Assembly: GCA_038246255.1 (NCBI GenBank)
Contig: JBBRWC010000005.1
Coordinates: 1 to 64,000 of the forward strand
Direction: 5' to 3'
DNA: 64,000 bases
Source of the DNA: RI-242 sp038246255
GTDB taxonomy: Bacteria > Planctomycetota > UBA1135 > GCA-002686595
Positions 42,731 through 51,058 of the stretch are shown here, piece after piece. The notes beneath the pieces were generated by a model that saw only the letters and a program-made list of their open reading frames with translations, did not search any database and was not told the DNA's origin. Position numbers and translations under genes: made by a program. Position 1 is the stretch's first letter. The number at the start of each line of letters is the position of its first letter.

Positions 42731-43324
42731 GTGGCAAATCTGACGAACGTGCGGCGCAAACGCGCCGGTTGGTTGCTGGCCCCCGTGGTGCTGGCGGTGC
42801 TCGCCCACGCGGTGGCGCTCGCGATCCCACGCGCGCAGCTCGAAGGGGCGCGCGCCGAGCGCGACACAGTGCTCGAAGGTGTCGACGAACACCATCGACT
42901 GCGCGTCGACCTCGATTCGTTCGAGCGCCTCGGCGGCGTCGCGGCGATCGAGCGCGCCCGGGACTTAGGGCGAACGCTCGTCCCCACGGATTGCCCGGCC
43001 ATCTTCGCGCAGGCGGCCCTCGATGGGTCGCTGCGGCGCGCGGGCATCGCCGTGCTGCGCGCGGAAGTTGGCGCGATCCATCCGTTCGACGACGTCGAGC
43101 GCGACACAGGAGCGCTGTTTGCGACGCTCGCCGGGCGGCGTATCGAGTTCCGCGGCAGCGCGAGCGTCGACCAACTCGCTGCGTGGTGCGCCGACATCGA
43201 CGCGATCGCCGGCCCGCTACAAATCCTCGAAGCGGTGCTCGCGCCGGTCGCGGCTTCCGCCAAGGACACACCGCGTTTCGACGTGCGCGTGAGCGCGCTG
43301 CTCATGCACCGCCCGCTGCGCTGA
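42731..43324 (+). CDS. GspM/PilO-like inner-membrane assembly protein
   Basis: A 197-residue protein from a GTG one base after the upstream stop. One N-terminal membrane helix (residues 13-32) is followed by a coiled coil and an alpha-beta domain ending DVRVSALLMHR. This is the layout of PilO/GspM, which dimerise with PilN/GspL in the periplasm. The identity rests on layout and operon position rather than a diagnostic motif. Confidence 0.55.
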   Translation: MANLTNVRRKRAGWLLAPVVLAVLAHAVALAIPRAQLEGARAERDTVLEGVDEHHRLRVDLDSFERLGGVAAIERARDLGRTLVPTDCPAIFAQAALDGSLRRAGIAVLRAEVGAIHPFDDVERDTGALFATLAGRRIEFRGSASVDQLAAWCADIDAIAGPLQILEAVLAPVAASAKDTPRFDVRVSALLMHRPLR

Positions 43325-43335
43325 AGGACCCAAAC

Positions 43336-44046
43336 ATGCCGCACAAAAACCGGATCCTGTTGTACGGAGCGCTCGTCCTGTGCGGTGCGCTTTATGCGGT
43401 GCCGCAACTCTCTGGCCCCTCTTTCTCCGGATTGGGTGGCCCCGGGATCGGGGGCACCTCAGACGAGCCCATCGACGATGGCACCTTCGCTTTTGGCTTC
43501 GACGCCGTCACTTCCGCGAACGCCGCCGGCGGTGTCGGCCTGGGTGGTGGCCAAACCAGCTCTGGTCTCGCGCAGCAGCTCGCGGCGGCCCTCGCACGGC
43601 TCGAGCGCTCTTCGAACGCACCCGAACCCGCGCGCGCGTCGCTTGAACCCCGCGCTCCAGCGGGGACGGCATTGACCGCAAACAACGCGGGTGGCAATGC
43701 AAACCGCGCTCGCGGAAACCCGCTCCAGTCGCTCCGACAGTCGCTCGATCTCTACCTGCAATCGGCGCCTCTGCGCGGCGCGATCGTAGGCAGCAAGGGC
43801 GCAGTGCTGCTGCTTGACGGGCAGCGATTGAGCCCGGGGGATCCCCTGGGGACCAGTGGTTGGGCCGTGGTCGAGGTCGACGGACGCGGCGCGCTGTTTG
43901 GTGCGGGCGAGCACCGCATCCGGGCCGATTTTGGACCGGCGCGTCGCGGTGCCGCACCGCCTTCTTCCGCGCCCGACCGCAGTGTTCCGATGGTGGAGTC
44001 CGGGGCAGCAACCGCACCCGAAGCCAACCCCGAGGCCCAACTTTGA
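43336..44046 (+). CDS. PilP/GspC-like periplasmic linker protein
   Basis: A 236-residue protein with one N-terminal hydrophobic helix (residues 6-25), a long Gly/Ala/Asn-rich stretch, and a compact segment LRGAIVGSKGAVLLLDGQRLSPGDPLG near residues 150-175. That segment matches the HR-type fold of GspC/PilP, which contacts the secretin. The last 50 residues are disordered. The stop overlaps the secretin start as TTGA. Confidence 0.55.
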   Translation: MPHKNRILLYGALVLCGALYAVPQLSGPSFSGLGGPGIGGTSDEPIDDGTFAFGFDAVTSANAAGGVGLGGGQTSSGLAQQLAAALARLERSSNAPEPARASLEPRAPAGTALTANNAGGNANRARGNPLQSLRQSLDLYLQSAPLRGAIVGSKGAVLLLDGQRLSPGDPLGTSGWAVVEVDGRGALFGAGEHRIRADFGPARRGAAPPSSAPDRSVPMVESGAATAPEANPEAQL

Positions 44047-45509
44047 ACTCCATCTTGCGCACCTTCGTCGCGGTCCTGCTCCTGTTCGTTGCCTTTGGTT
44101 GTCGCGCGTTCGAGCGCACCATCCCCGAGCGCGAAGGGCGTCTGCGGGTCGACGCACAGGGCGTTGCCGTCAGCCTCGCGGATGAGCATCCCGACGTTCT
44201 CGGCGGCAAGGCCGTGTCCGCGCCCGTCGATCGCCATGCGGACCGCGTGCCGCGGGCGCTGGTCTCGGCGCGTCTTCCGGGCGACGAAGTTGTGCAGCTC
44301 GAGCTGCGTGGTGTTGCGCTGAGCGAGGTGCTCGCGGACCTCGCGCTGCGCGCCGGTGTGGCGCTCATCGACGAGAGCGAAGGGCGCAGTCCGCTGGACG
44401 TTTCTCTGCCGCCGATGCCGATCGCGGACGCCTTCGCGTGGTTGCTCGTGCGCCATGGACTGCGCCTCGAGGCGTTGGGTGCCATGGGTTACCGGGTGAC
44501 CCCGATGGACAGCGGTGGTCCGGTTCGTGCGACGTTCCGGATGCGCTCGGTCAGCGTCGACGCGGTCGGTGCGGGCATCGGTGCGCTGGCCACGCCGTCG
44601 ACGCGCATCGTGCTGGACACGCTGGGCGGTGTGGTCCTCGCCCAGGGCGAGCGCGCGAACCTCGAGGAAATCGCGGCGTACCTCGACGAGGTCGACCGCC
44701 GTCCGGCCCAGATCCTCGTGGAAGCGCGCATCCTCGAAGTGACGCTTGGTGAAAACTTTGGCTTGGGCATCACCGGTCTCGTCGACGGCTCCATTGATGG
44801 CGGAGCGCTCGGCATCCTGCAAAGCCTCAATATCACCGACAGCACATCGTTCGCGACGACTCTTGGCTCCCGCGACGGCACCGTCGAAGCGACGATCCAG
44901 GCCATTTCCAGATACGTCGGCACGGACCTCGTCAGTTCGCCGCGGGTGCTCGCGCTGTCGGGCACCGAAGCGCTGATCGAAGTGGTGCGCGAGGTGCCCT
45001 ACGTGCAAGTCACGAGCACAACGACCGGCACCACCGGGGGCATCGGCACCCAAACCCTCGAGGAAGTCCAGTTCAAGGAGGCCGGTGTTCGTTTGCGGGT
45101 GACGCCGACCCTCGAAGCTGGCGGTTACGTGCGGATGCGTGTCGATCAGGAGTTCAGTGAAGTTGCGGAGCGCTTCCAGGACATTCCGGTCATCGACAAA
45201 CGCACGATTGGTGTCGATTTCCTCGTGCGCAACCGCGAAACGGTGGTCCTTGGCGGATTGATGCAGGACCGGCGCAGCGAAACCGACAAGGGCGTTCCCG
45301 GCCTCGCCCGTATCCCGCTGATCGGTCGCCTCTTTCGCAGCGACGAGGATGAGCGGCAAAAGCGCGAGCTGATCGTGTTCCTGACACCGCGCGTGGTTGA
45401 CGACCCCGAGTCCGAGCGCATCGTCCAAGCCATGCGCCAGGCCTATGCGGATTCCGTGAACCGCACCGGCGTGCGGGCGACTGCGGAAGCGCAGGTGCCG
45501 CCGTGGTAG
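44043..45509 (+). CDS. gspD: Type II/IV secretin (GspD/PilQ family), lipoprotein form
   Basis: Forms the outer-membrane channel. About 488 residues from a TTG at 44043 that overlaps the previous stop. Lipobox VAFGC near residue 20 predicts a lipid anchor. Residues 85-220 hold N-domain beta-alpha modules, with LEEIAAYLDEVDRRPAQILVEARILEV leading into the secretin core. VSSPRVLALSGTEALIEVV and VPYVQV, then VRLRVTPTLEAGGYVRM, and VLGGLMQDRRSETDKGVPGLARIPLIGRLF are all classic secretin signatures. It is shorter than GspD with four N-domains. Confidence 0.92.
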   Translation: MNSILRTFVAVLLLFVAFGCRAFERTIPEREGRLRVDAQGVAVSLADEHPDVLGGKAVSAPVDRHADRVPRALVSARLPGDEVVQLELRGVALSEVLADLALRAGVALIDESEGRSPLDVSLPPMPIADAFAWLLVRHGLRLEALGAMGYRVTPMDSGGPVRATFRMRSVSVDAVGAGIGALATPSTRIVLDTLGGVVLAQGERANLEEIAAYLDEVDRRPAQILVEARILEVTLGENFGLGITGLVDGSIDGGALGILQSLNITDSTSFATTLGSRDGTVEATIQAISRYVGTDLVSSPRVLALSGTEALIEVVREVPYVQVTSTTTGTTGGIGTQTLEEVQFKEAGVRLRVTPTLEAGGYVRMRVDQEFSEVAERFQDIPVIDKRTIGVDFLVRNRETVVLGGLMQDRRSETDKGVPGLARIPLIGRLFRSDEDERQKRELIVFLTPRVVDDPESERIVQAMRQAYADSVNRTGVRATAEAQVPPW

Positions 45510-47179
45510 ACCGTTCGAAACGCATGCGCCTTGGTGACCTGCTCCAGGAGCGGGGCATCGTCAGTGCCGCACAACTTGATATCGCGCTGCTCGAGCAGCG
45601 CCGCGCGTACCGGCCGCTCGGCGCGATCCTAATCTCGCTGGGGTTCGTCCAGCAGCGCGAGCTGGCCCAGCTGCTTTCCGAGCAAATGGGCATTCCGCTG
45701 ATCGATCGCGGCTCGCTCGCGCCGGATCCCCTCGTGCTTGCCGCGGTCGATCTCGCTTTTGTGCGCGAAACCGGCGCCCTGCCGATCGGCATGCAGGGCG
45801 ATGTTTTGCAGGTCGCGATGGTCGACCCGCTCGACCTGCCGAAGGTTGCGCTCGTCCGCGAACGCTTTCCGATGCCCCTCGCCTTCGCCGCGATCACCGA
45901 GGACGACCTGTTCGAACTGGCGCGGGAATACCTTGCGACTGCTCCGAGCCGCGTCGCAGAGATCCTGGGAGCCGCGGAGCTGGGCAGGGACGAGCTGCAG
46001 GGCACCCCGATCGAAGCGCTGAGCGCTGCGCTCATCGAAGACGGGATCCGGCGCGGTGCGACGGACGTCCACATCGAGCCCGAGGAAAACGTCGCGCGTG
46101 TGCGGTACCGCATCGACGGGATGCTGCAGCCCGGAGAAAGCCTTCCGCGGGCGCTCACGGATGCTGTGCTGTCGCGCATCAAGATCCTTGCACGACTCGA
46201 CATTAGCGAGCGTCGTCGGCCCCAGGACGGGCGTATGCGCATCGAAGTTGACCGCCAGCGGTACGAACTGCGAGTTTCCTCGCGCCCGGTCGCGGATGGC
46301 GAGAACCTCGTGCTGCGCGTGCTCGACCGTTCCAGTGGAAGCAAACCGCTCGAGAACCTGGGATTCGCTGCGGACGTTGCGGCGGCGTTGCAGACCGTGG
46401 CCCAACGGCCCCATGGGCTTTTCCTCGTGACCGGGCCCACCGGTTCGGGCAAGTCGACGACGCTTTATTCGCTGCTGGGGTGCGTCGACGCGATGCACCG
46501 CAACGTGGCGACGATCGAGGACCCGATCGAATACCGCATGCCCCTCGTACGCCAGAGCCAGGTGGACAACGCCGTCGGCTTCGGTTTTCAGGAGGGTTTG
46601 CGCGCGCTGCTGCGCCAGGATCCGGATGTGATCCTGGTGGGAGAGGTGCGTGATGCCGAGACTGCATCCATGGCCGTGCGCGCGTCGATGACCGGGCACC
46701 TTGTCCTCACCACGCTGCACACGAACGATGCCATCGGCGCGATCCCGCGCCTGTGCGATTTGGGTGTCGAGCCGTACCTGCTCGAGGATTCGCTGATTGG
46801 CGTACTCGCTCAGCGCCTCGTGCGCCGGTTGTGTTCGGGCTGTAGCGTTCCCGGTGAGCCCACCCACGAGGAAGCGCTGTGGCTCGGCCCCGTGTCCGTC
46901 GGTCTGCGGCGCGCGCGCGGCTGCCCGCGGTGTAACGAAAGCGGTTACAGCGGACGCATTGCGATGAGCGAGCTGTTCCTGCCCGATGACACGATGGAAC
47001 ACGCCCTGCGCGAGGGCACGGACCTTCCGAGTTTGCGTCGGCTTGCCGCAGCGTCGGGTTTTCGCGGCATCGAACACGACGGACGCCGTCTGGTTGGCGC
47101 GGGCCTGACCAGTCGTGAGGAAGTTGAGCGCACCTGCCGCAGCCACCGCTTTACGCGCGCCGAGCGCACTGCCGCATGA
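45503..47179 (+). CDS. gspE: Type II secretion/pilus assembly ATPase with MshEN-like domain
   Basis: Cytoplasmic motor of the system. The 558-residue protein starts at a GTG at 45503, overlapping the secretin end. Residues 5-150 hold one or two MshEN-type modules (LGDLLQERGIVSAAQLDIALLEQRR and LGAILISLGFV), which bind c-di-GMP in related ATPases. Walker A is TGPTGSGKST, the Asp box includes IEDPIEYRMP, Walker B is VILVGEVRDAETA, and the His box is LVLTTLHTNDA. A four-cysteine zinc site (CSGC, CPRC) precedes the end. The ATG of the next gene overlaps the stop. Confidence 0.93.
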   Translation: MVDRSKRMRLGDLLQERGIVSAAQLDIALLEQRRAYRPLGAILISLGFVQQRELAQLLSEQMGIPLIDRGSLAPDPLVLAAVDLAFVRETGALPIGMQGDVLQVAMVDPLDLPKVALVRERFPMPLAFAAITEDDLFELAREYLATAPSRVAEILGAAELGRDELQGTPIEALSAALIEDGIRRGATDVHIEPEENVARVRYRIDGMLQPGESLPRALTDAVLSRIKILARLDISERRRPQDGRMRIEVDRQRYELRVSSRPVADGENLVLRVLDRSSGSKPLENLGFAADVAAALQTVAQRPHGLFLVTGPTGSGKSTTLYSLLGCVDAMHRNVATIEDPIEYRMPLVRQSQVDNAVGFGFQEGLRALLRQDPDVILVGEVRDAETASMAVRASMTGHLVLTTLHTNDAIGAIPRLCDLGVEPYLLEDSLIGVLAQRLVRRLCSGCSVPGEPTHEEALWLGPVSVGLRRARGCPRCNESGYSGRIAMSELFLPDDTMEHALREGTDLPSLRRLAAASGFRGIEHDGRRLVGAGLTSREEVERTCRSHRFTRAERTAA

Positions 47180-48357
47180 GGACCTACGAGTTCGTGGCGG
47201 TCGGCGCGAATGGCGCCACGCTGAAGGGCCGCGAGGTGGCCGCGGACGAGGCCCAGCTCGACCGCGAGCTCGAGCGCCGCGGCGCGGTGCTGTTGCGCGC
47301 GCGCGTGGCCCGCTCGGATGGGGGCCGGCTGCGGCCGCGGGAACTGATCGCGTTCACGTCCCAACTCGCCGTGACGGTGGAGGCCGGGGTGCCGCTGCTG
47401 GAGGCACTCGAGGGTCTGGCGCGCCGGTCGGCCCGCGAGGAGAGCCGCGTCGTCATCGAACGCCTTGGCCGCGCTTTGCGCGGGGGTGTGTCCCTGTTCG
47501 AGGCGCTGGAGAAGGAGCCACTGACCTTCCCCCCGCTTTACATCCATTCGATCCGTGCCGCGGAGGCTTCCGGGGCCCTTGCGCCGCTCCTGCTGCGGCT
47601 TTCGAAGCACCTTGAGTGGCAGCAGGGTGTGCGCGGAACGGTGCGCCAGGCGCTGATTTACCCGGCCTTCCTCGGCGCCGCGCTGATGGGCCTGGTCACC
47701 CTGATGCTCACGTTCCTGATTCCTCGCCTCGCCGCGCTGTATCCCGGCGGCCGCGGCGACCTGCCCGTGCCCACGCAGATCGTGATGGGTGTGTCGGACG
47801 TCGTACGCGGGTTTGCGCCCTGGCTCGCGGTGCTTTTTGTCGCGGCGGTGGTGGCGCTGCTGTTCCTGCGACGGGTCCCGCGCTTCGTTCAAGCCACGCA
47901 CCGCGTGCTGCTCGCGGTTCCGGCGATCGGCCCCGTCGTGCACCAGGTCGCGACATCCCGGTTTGCAGCGATCGCGGCCACGTTGCAGTCCGCTGGATGT
48001 GAGATTCGCCTCGTGATCGACATTGCCGCCGCGAGTTGCGGCAATGCCGCGCTGGGGGCGGCGCTGCGACGCGTCGGCCAGTCGGCCCAGCGTGGCAGCA
48101 CTTTGCACGAAGGGTTGTCCAAGGAACCGCTGGTTGATCCGTTGTTGACGCAGCTCGTGGCGGTGGGGGAGGCCACGGGCAACCTCGATGGTTGCCTTGC
48201 CCGCCTCGCTGCCTGGTACGACGAGGAAGTCCCGCGGCAGGTCAAACGCTTCATCGCGCTGCTCGAGCCCACGCTGCTGTTGATTTCGGCGGTCGTCGTG
48301 GGTTTTCTCCTGCTTGCCGCGCTGCTTCCGATCTTCAAGCTCTACGAGACGCTGTGA
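47176..48357 (+). CDS. gspF: Type II secretion inner-membrane platform protein
   Basis: A 393-residue GspF/PilC-type protein. Two homologous cytoplasmic domains each contain a helical bundle (ELIAFTSQLAVTVEAGVPLLEALE and FAAIAATLQSAGCEIRLVIDIAA), with three membrane helices near 165, 215 and 370. The last one ends at ALLPIFKLYETL, the typical C-terminus. It starts with an ATG that overlaps gspE as ATGA. It couples the ATPase to pseudopilus growth. Confidence 0.93.
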   Translation: MRTYEFVAVGANGATLKGREVAADEAQLDRELERRGAVLLRARVARSDGGRLRPRELIAFTSQLAVTVEAGVPLLEALEGLARRSAREESRVVIERLGRALRGGVSLFEALEKEPLTFPPLYIHSIRAAEASGALAPLLLRLSKHLEWQQGVRGTVRQALIYPAFLGAALMGLVTLMLTFLIPRLAALYPGGRGDLPVPTQIVMGVSDVVRGFAPWLAVLFVAAVVALLFLRRVPRFVQATHRVLLAVPAIGPVVHQVATSRFAAIAATLQSAGCEIRLVIDIAAASCGNAALGAALRRVGQSAQRGSTLHEGLSKEPLVDPLLTQLVAVGEATGNLDGCLARLAAWYDEEVPRQVKRFIALLEPTLLLISAVVVGFLLLAALLPIFKLYETL

Positions 48358-48362
48358 ACGCC

Positions 48363-49076
48363 ATGAAACGCCAAGCCAACGTGTCGAGCAGGGCCAATTC
48401 CCAACCGTCGCGGCGTGGGTTTTCATTGCTCGAACTGATCGTCGTCGTTGCGATCCTCAGCTTGATTGCCGGCGCCGCCGTGCCCGTTGCGGCTAAGGTC
48501 GTGGAACGGGCCGCGCGCACGGCAACGGGCGGGGAGCTCCAACAACTGGCCGCGGCCGCGCTTGAGCACACACGGGACACCGGGGCGCTGCCCGCGTCCG
48601 CGCAAGCGCTCGGCAGCGACGTTGGTACGGCGGGCTGGAGCGGACCGTATTTGGGTTCGCTGGGCACCGATGCGCGTACGGGCTTGCCAGGCCACGAGGT
48701 CGACGGTTGGTCGCGGCCCTACCGCTTCCGCGTGGCGGGCAGTGTGTTGCAGATCGACAGCGCTGGCCCGGACGGCACGCTGGGCAACGCCGACGACCTC
48801 CTCGTCCGCGTCGATGCGGCGTTGGTCCGTCGCGAGCAGACCGTCAACACGCTCAAGATCCTCAACCAAGCCGTCCTGAACTACAACGCCGTGCATCAGG
48901 TGACGGACCCGCTGCCCGGCAATTGGTCCGCCGCGCTCGCGCGCCTCGTCGTGCGCGGTTTTTTGCCGACCGCGACCGGGTTCGAGTTCGACGCATTTGG
49001 GTCCCCCTTCGTGGGAGTGCCGGCGGGGCTCGCGCCGCTCGTGCGCGTGGGCTCCACCAACGTCGCGGGCGGATGA
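48363..49076 (+). CDS. GspG-type major pseudopilin
   Basis: About 237 residues. The prepilin peptidase site is RRG-FSLLELIVVVAILSLIAG, with glutamate at +5. The globular part contains GWSGPYLGSLGTDARTGLPG and SAGPDGTLGNADDLLV, matching the GspG calcium-binding loop and its GPDG motif. It is longer than usual GspG because of an extra domain after this loop (NTLKILNQAVLNYN onward). The ATG at 48363 is chosen; a GTG at 48354 that overlaps the gspF stop as GTGA is an alternative. Confidence 0.85.
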   Translation: MKRQANVSSRANSQPSRRGFSLLELIVVVAILSLIAGAAVPVAAKVVERAARTATGGELQQLAAAALEHTRDTGALPASAQALGSDVGTAGWSGPYLGSLGTDARTGLPGHEVDGWSRPYRFRVAGSVLQIDSAGPDGTLGNADDLLVRVDAALVRREQTVNTLKILNQAVLNYNAVHQVTDPLPGNWSAALARLVVRGFLPTATGFEFDAFGSPFVGVPAGLAPLVRVGSTNVAGG

Positions 49077-49225
49077 CCGCGGTTCTTTGACCGCAATGGG
49101 GTTGCCCTGTCGAACCCTCGCGCGCACGGCAGATTTGGCCTTCAGCTTCGGAGCCAGCCCGGTCGAAAGCCCCTATGCGCCGTCTACTGTCCGGCGTACC
49201 GACTTCGTTCCCCGTCACCCCACCG

Positions 49226-49795
49226 ATGAAACTCAACCTCTTGCGTCCGTCCCGTCGCGCCGGTTTTTCGATGATCGAGATCGTCGCCGCCGTGGGCATC
49301 CTCGTTCTCCTCGCCGGTGTGCTCGTGCCCGCGGTGGGGGCGCAGATGCAAAAGTCCCGCGTGGCGCGGGCGAAGACCGACATGTCGACGATCGCGCAGG
49401 CGTTCAACGCCTACTTCGTCGACACCGGTGTGTGGCCATCGAACGCAGCGTTTTCGCAGACCGCTAACGTGCAGGACGATTTCATCGGCTTCCCCTGTTT
49501 CTACAACAACAGCCTCACCGCAACCGGCTGGTCGGGCCCGTATCTGAGCGACGGCGTGCGCATCAGCAACAAGGAGATGAACGTCGCCACCGCCGACACC
49601 GCACAGGGCGGTCTGCGCGATCCGTGGGGGGCTGCGTTCCGGGTGATCTACGTGGCGAAGACGAACACCAATCCGGGCGCGCTGTTTCTGTTCTCCGGCG
49701 GCCCCGACGCCGTGATCAACTCGTCGAACACGAACCGCGCGCGGGGCATCGCGACCGGCGACGACATCGCCGTGATCGTGACGCGCTCGTACTGA
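49226..49795 (+). CDS. Second GspG-like pseudopilin
   Basis: A 189-residue prepilin. The cleavage site is RAG-FSMIEIVAAVGILVLLAG, with glutamate at +5. GWSGPYLSDG, DPWGAAFRVIYV and FSGGPDAVI with a later GDDIAV repeat the GspG pattern, including the calcium-site acidic pair. Two cysteine-free beta segments end the protein. It lies 149 bases after the first pseudopilin; that gap holds no gene but could hold an internal promoter. A hairpin follows. Confidence 0.83.
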   Translation: MKLNLLRPSRRAGFSMIEIVAAVGILVLLAGVLVPAVGAQMQKSRVARAKTDMSTIAQAFNAYFVDTGVWPSNAAFSQTANVQDDFIGFPCFYNNSLTATGWSGPYLSDGVRISNKEMNVATADTAQGGLRDPWGAAFRVIYVAKTNTNPGALFLFSGGPDAVINSSNTNRARGIATGDDIAVIVTRSY

Positions 49796-49840
49796 TTCGA
49801 GCGCGCGGCCCGGTGCGCGCGCTTGTTCGAGGACTGCTGG

Positions 49841-49858
49841 ACCGCCCGGTGGGGCGGT
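49841..49858. terminator. Hairpin between the pseudopilin and topoisomerase VI A genes
   Basis: A 7-bp stem (ACCGCCC with GGGCGGT, loop GGTG) lies between the convergent ends. A weak GC-rich inverted repeat precedes it at 49801-49822. It is probably a bidirectional stop, without a long T-run. Confidence 0.55.
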
Positions 49859-49861
49859 TCG

Positions 49862-51055
49862 TCAGGGCAGAAAACTGTCGGGGTCCGCGAGCTTCCGCGG
49901 CAGGTATTCCTCCAACACGAAGTTGAGGCCCCATTTGGCGAGCGCTTGCTGCTCGGCGCGCACGCCCATCTTGAGCAGTTGCTCGATCGCCTGCTGCCAG
50001 GGCTTGTGGGCCTGGAAGAAGGGGTCGTTCTTGAGGGCGTCCTTGGCGCGCTTGATGTCGACCTCGAGCAGCTTGTGGGTTGCGTCCTCGAGCTTAAAAT
50101 CGATGATGTCCTGGGGCGTGACACCCAGGAAACGCGCTTCGGGGACGCAAAAGAGCCGGTTGATGTGGGCTGCGTTGCCGGAGCCTACCTTGAGCGTGCG
50201 GTAGATGTTGCCGATGCCGTAAGGGTCGCAGTCGACGAAGCAATAAACCGGCAGCTTCTTCTCCTCGCACAGGCGCCGGATGAAACGCCGTTGGGCGCGG
50301 CTCGGCACACCGCCCATGCTGATCAGGATGCAGTTCGCGCTGCGCCAGAAGTTGTGCTGGTTGAGCCGCTCGAACATGCCACCGGTTTCGATCGCGAGGA
50401 TGAAGCGGGCCTTGGTCTCAAAGCGCAGGTGCTCGACCGAACTGGGGATGGTGTACGCACCCGTCCCCATCCGCGCGCAGTCTATGCGGATCTCCTGGCC
50501 GGTTGTGCGGTCGCGGTCGATGACGACCAGTTCCCCGGCGAGCGCCCCGCCGTGCTCCTCCGGGCGGTAGCGCAAGTGCTCGCGCGAGAGTCCCTCTAGC
50601 GAAGCCAGCGCTTCGATGTCGTCGAGCACGGTGTCCGATTCGGGCTGGTCGTTGAACTTGGCGTCACCCCAGTTCTTGGAGACGTAGTAGGCCTCCCGTT
50701 TGGTGGCGAAGTCGTCGTTCTCGACCATTTCCTTCGACACCGCCATCAGTCGCAGCGTCTGTGCAAACGTCCGCACGGTGTTGACGGAAAGGGCGCGGGC
50801 TTTGCGGCCCTTGCCCAGTTCGAAGTAACCCTTCTTCACGTCGTACTCGACGTTCGCCAGCGACCGCACCGGGAACTTCAGCTCCGGCAGGGAGTGCTTG
50901 AGGATCGTGTTACGCACACGCTCGGCCGTGTGTTTGATCAGGCCGAGGGTTTTGGTGTCGCGCTCGTCGAGGGCCGCCGTCCGCTTGACCACAACCTTGT
51001 CGACTTGGAACCCGGCGGCCTTTTTTGTGGCCTTCTTTGCTGCTTTTTTTGCCAT
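49862..51055 (-). CDS. top6A: DNA topoisomerase VI subunit A (Spo11-like)
   Basis: Cuts both DNA strands in type IIB topoisomerase. The 397-residue protein has the winged-helix region with ATKREAYYVSKNW, in which Tyr123 or Tyr124 is the catalytic tyrosine. The Toprim part has IETGGMFERL (Glu223) and FVDCDPYGIGNIYRTLKVGS with the metal pair Asp275 and Asp277. Residues 1-14 are a tail of Lys and Ala. Topoisomerase VI is archaeal and plant-type and rare in bacteria. The ATG at 51055 lies three bases after the B-subunit stop, so A and B form an operon in B-A order. Confidence 0.93.
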   Translation of the reverse strand: MAKKAAKKATKKAAGFQVDKVVVKRTAALDERDTKTLGLIKHTAERVRNTILKHSLPELKFPVRSLANVEYDVKKGYFELGKGRKARALSVNTVRTFAQTLRLMAVSKEMVENDDFATKREAYYVSKNWGDAKFNDQPESDTVLDDIEALASLEGLSREHLRYRPEEHGGALAGELVVIDRDRTTGQEIRIDCARMGTGAYTIPSSVEHLRFETKARFILAIETGGMFERLNQHNFWRSANCILISMGGVPSRAQRRFIRRLCEEKKLPVYCFVDCDPYGIGNIYRTLKVGSGNAAHINRLFCVPEARFLGVTPQDIIDFKLEDATHKLLEVDIKRAKDALKNDPFFQAHKPWQQAIEQLLKMGVRAEQQALAKWGLNFVLEEYLPRKLADPDSFLP

Positions 51056-51058
51056 GGA

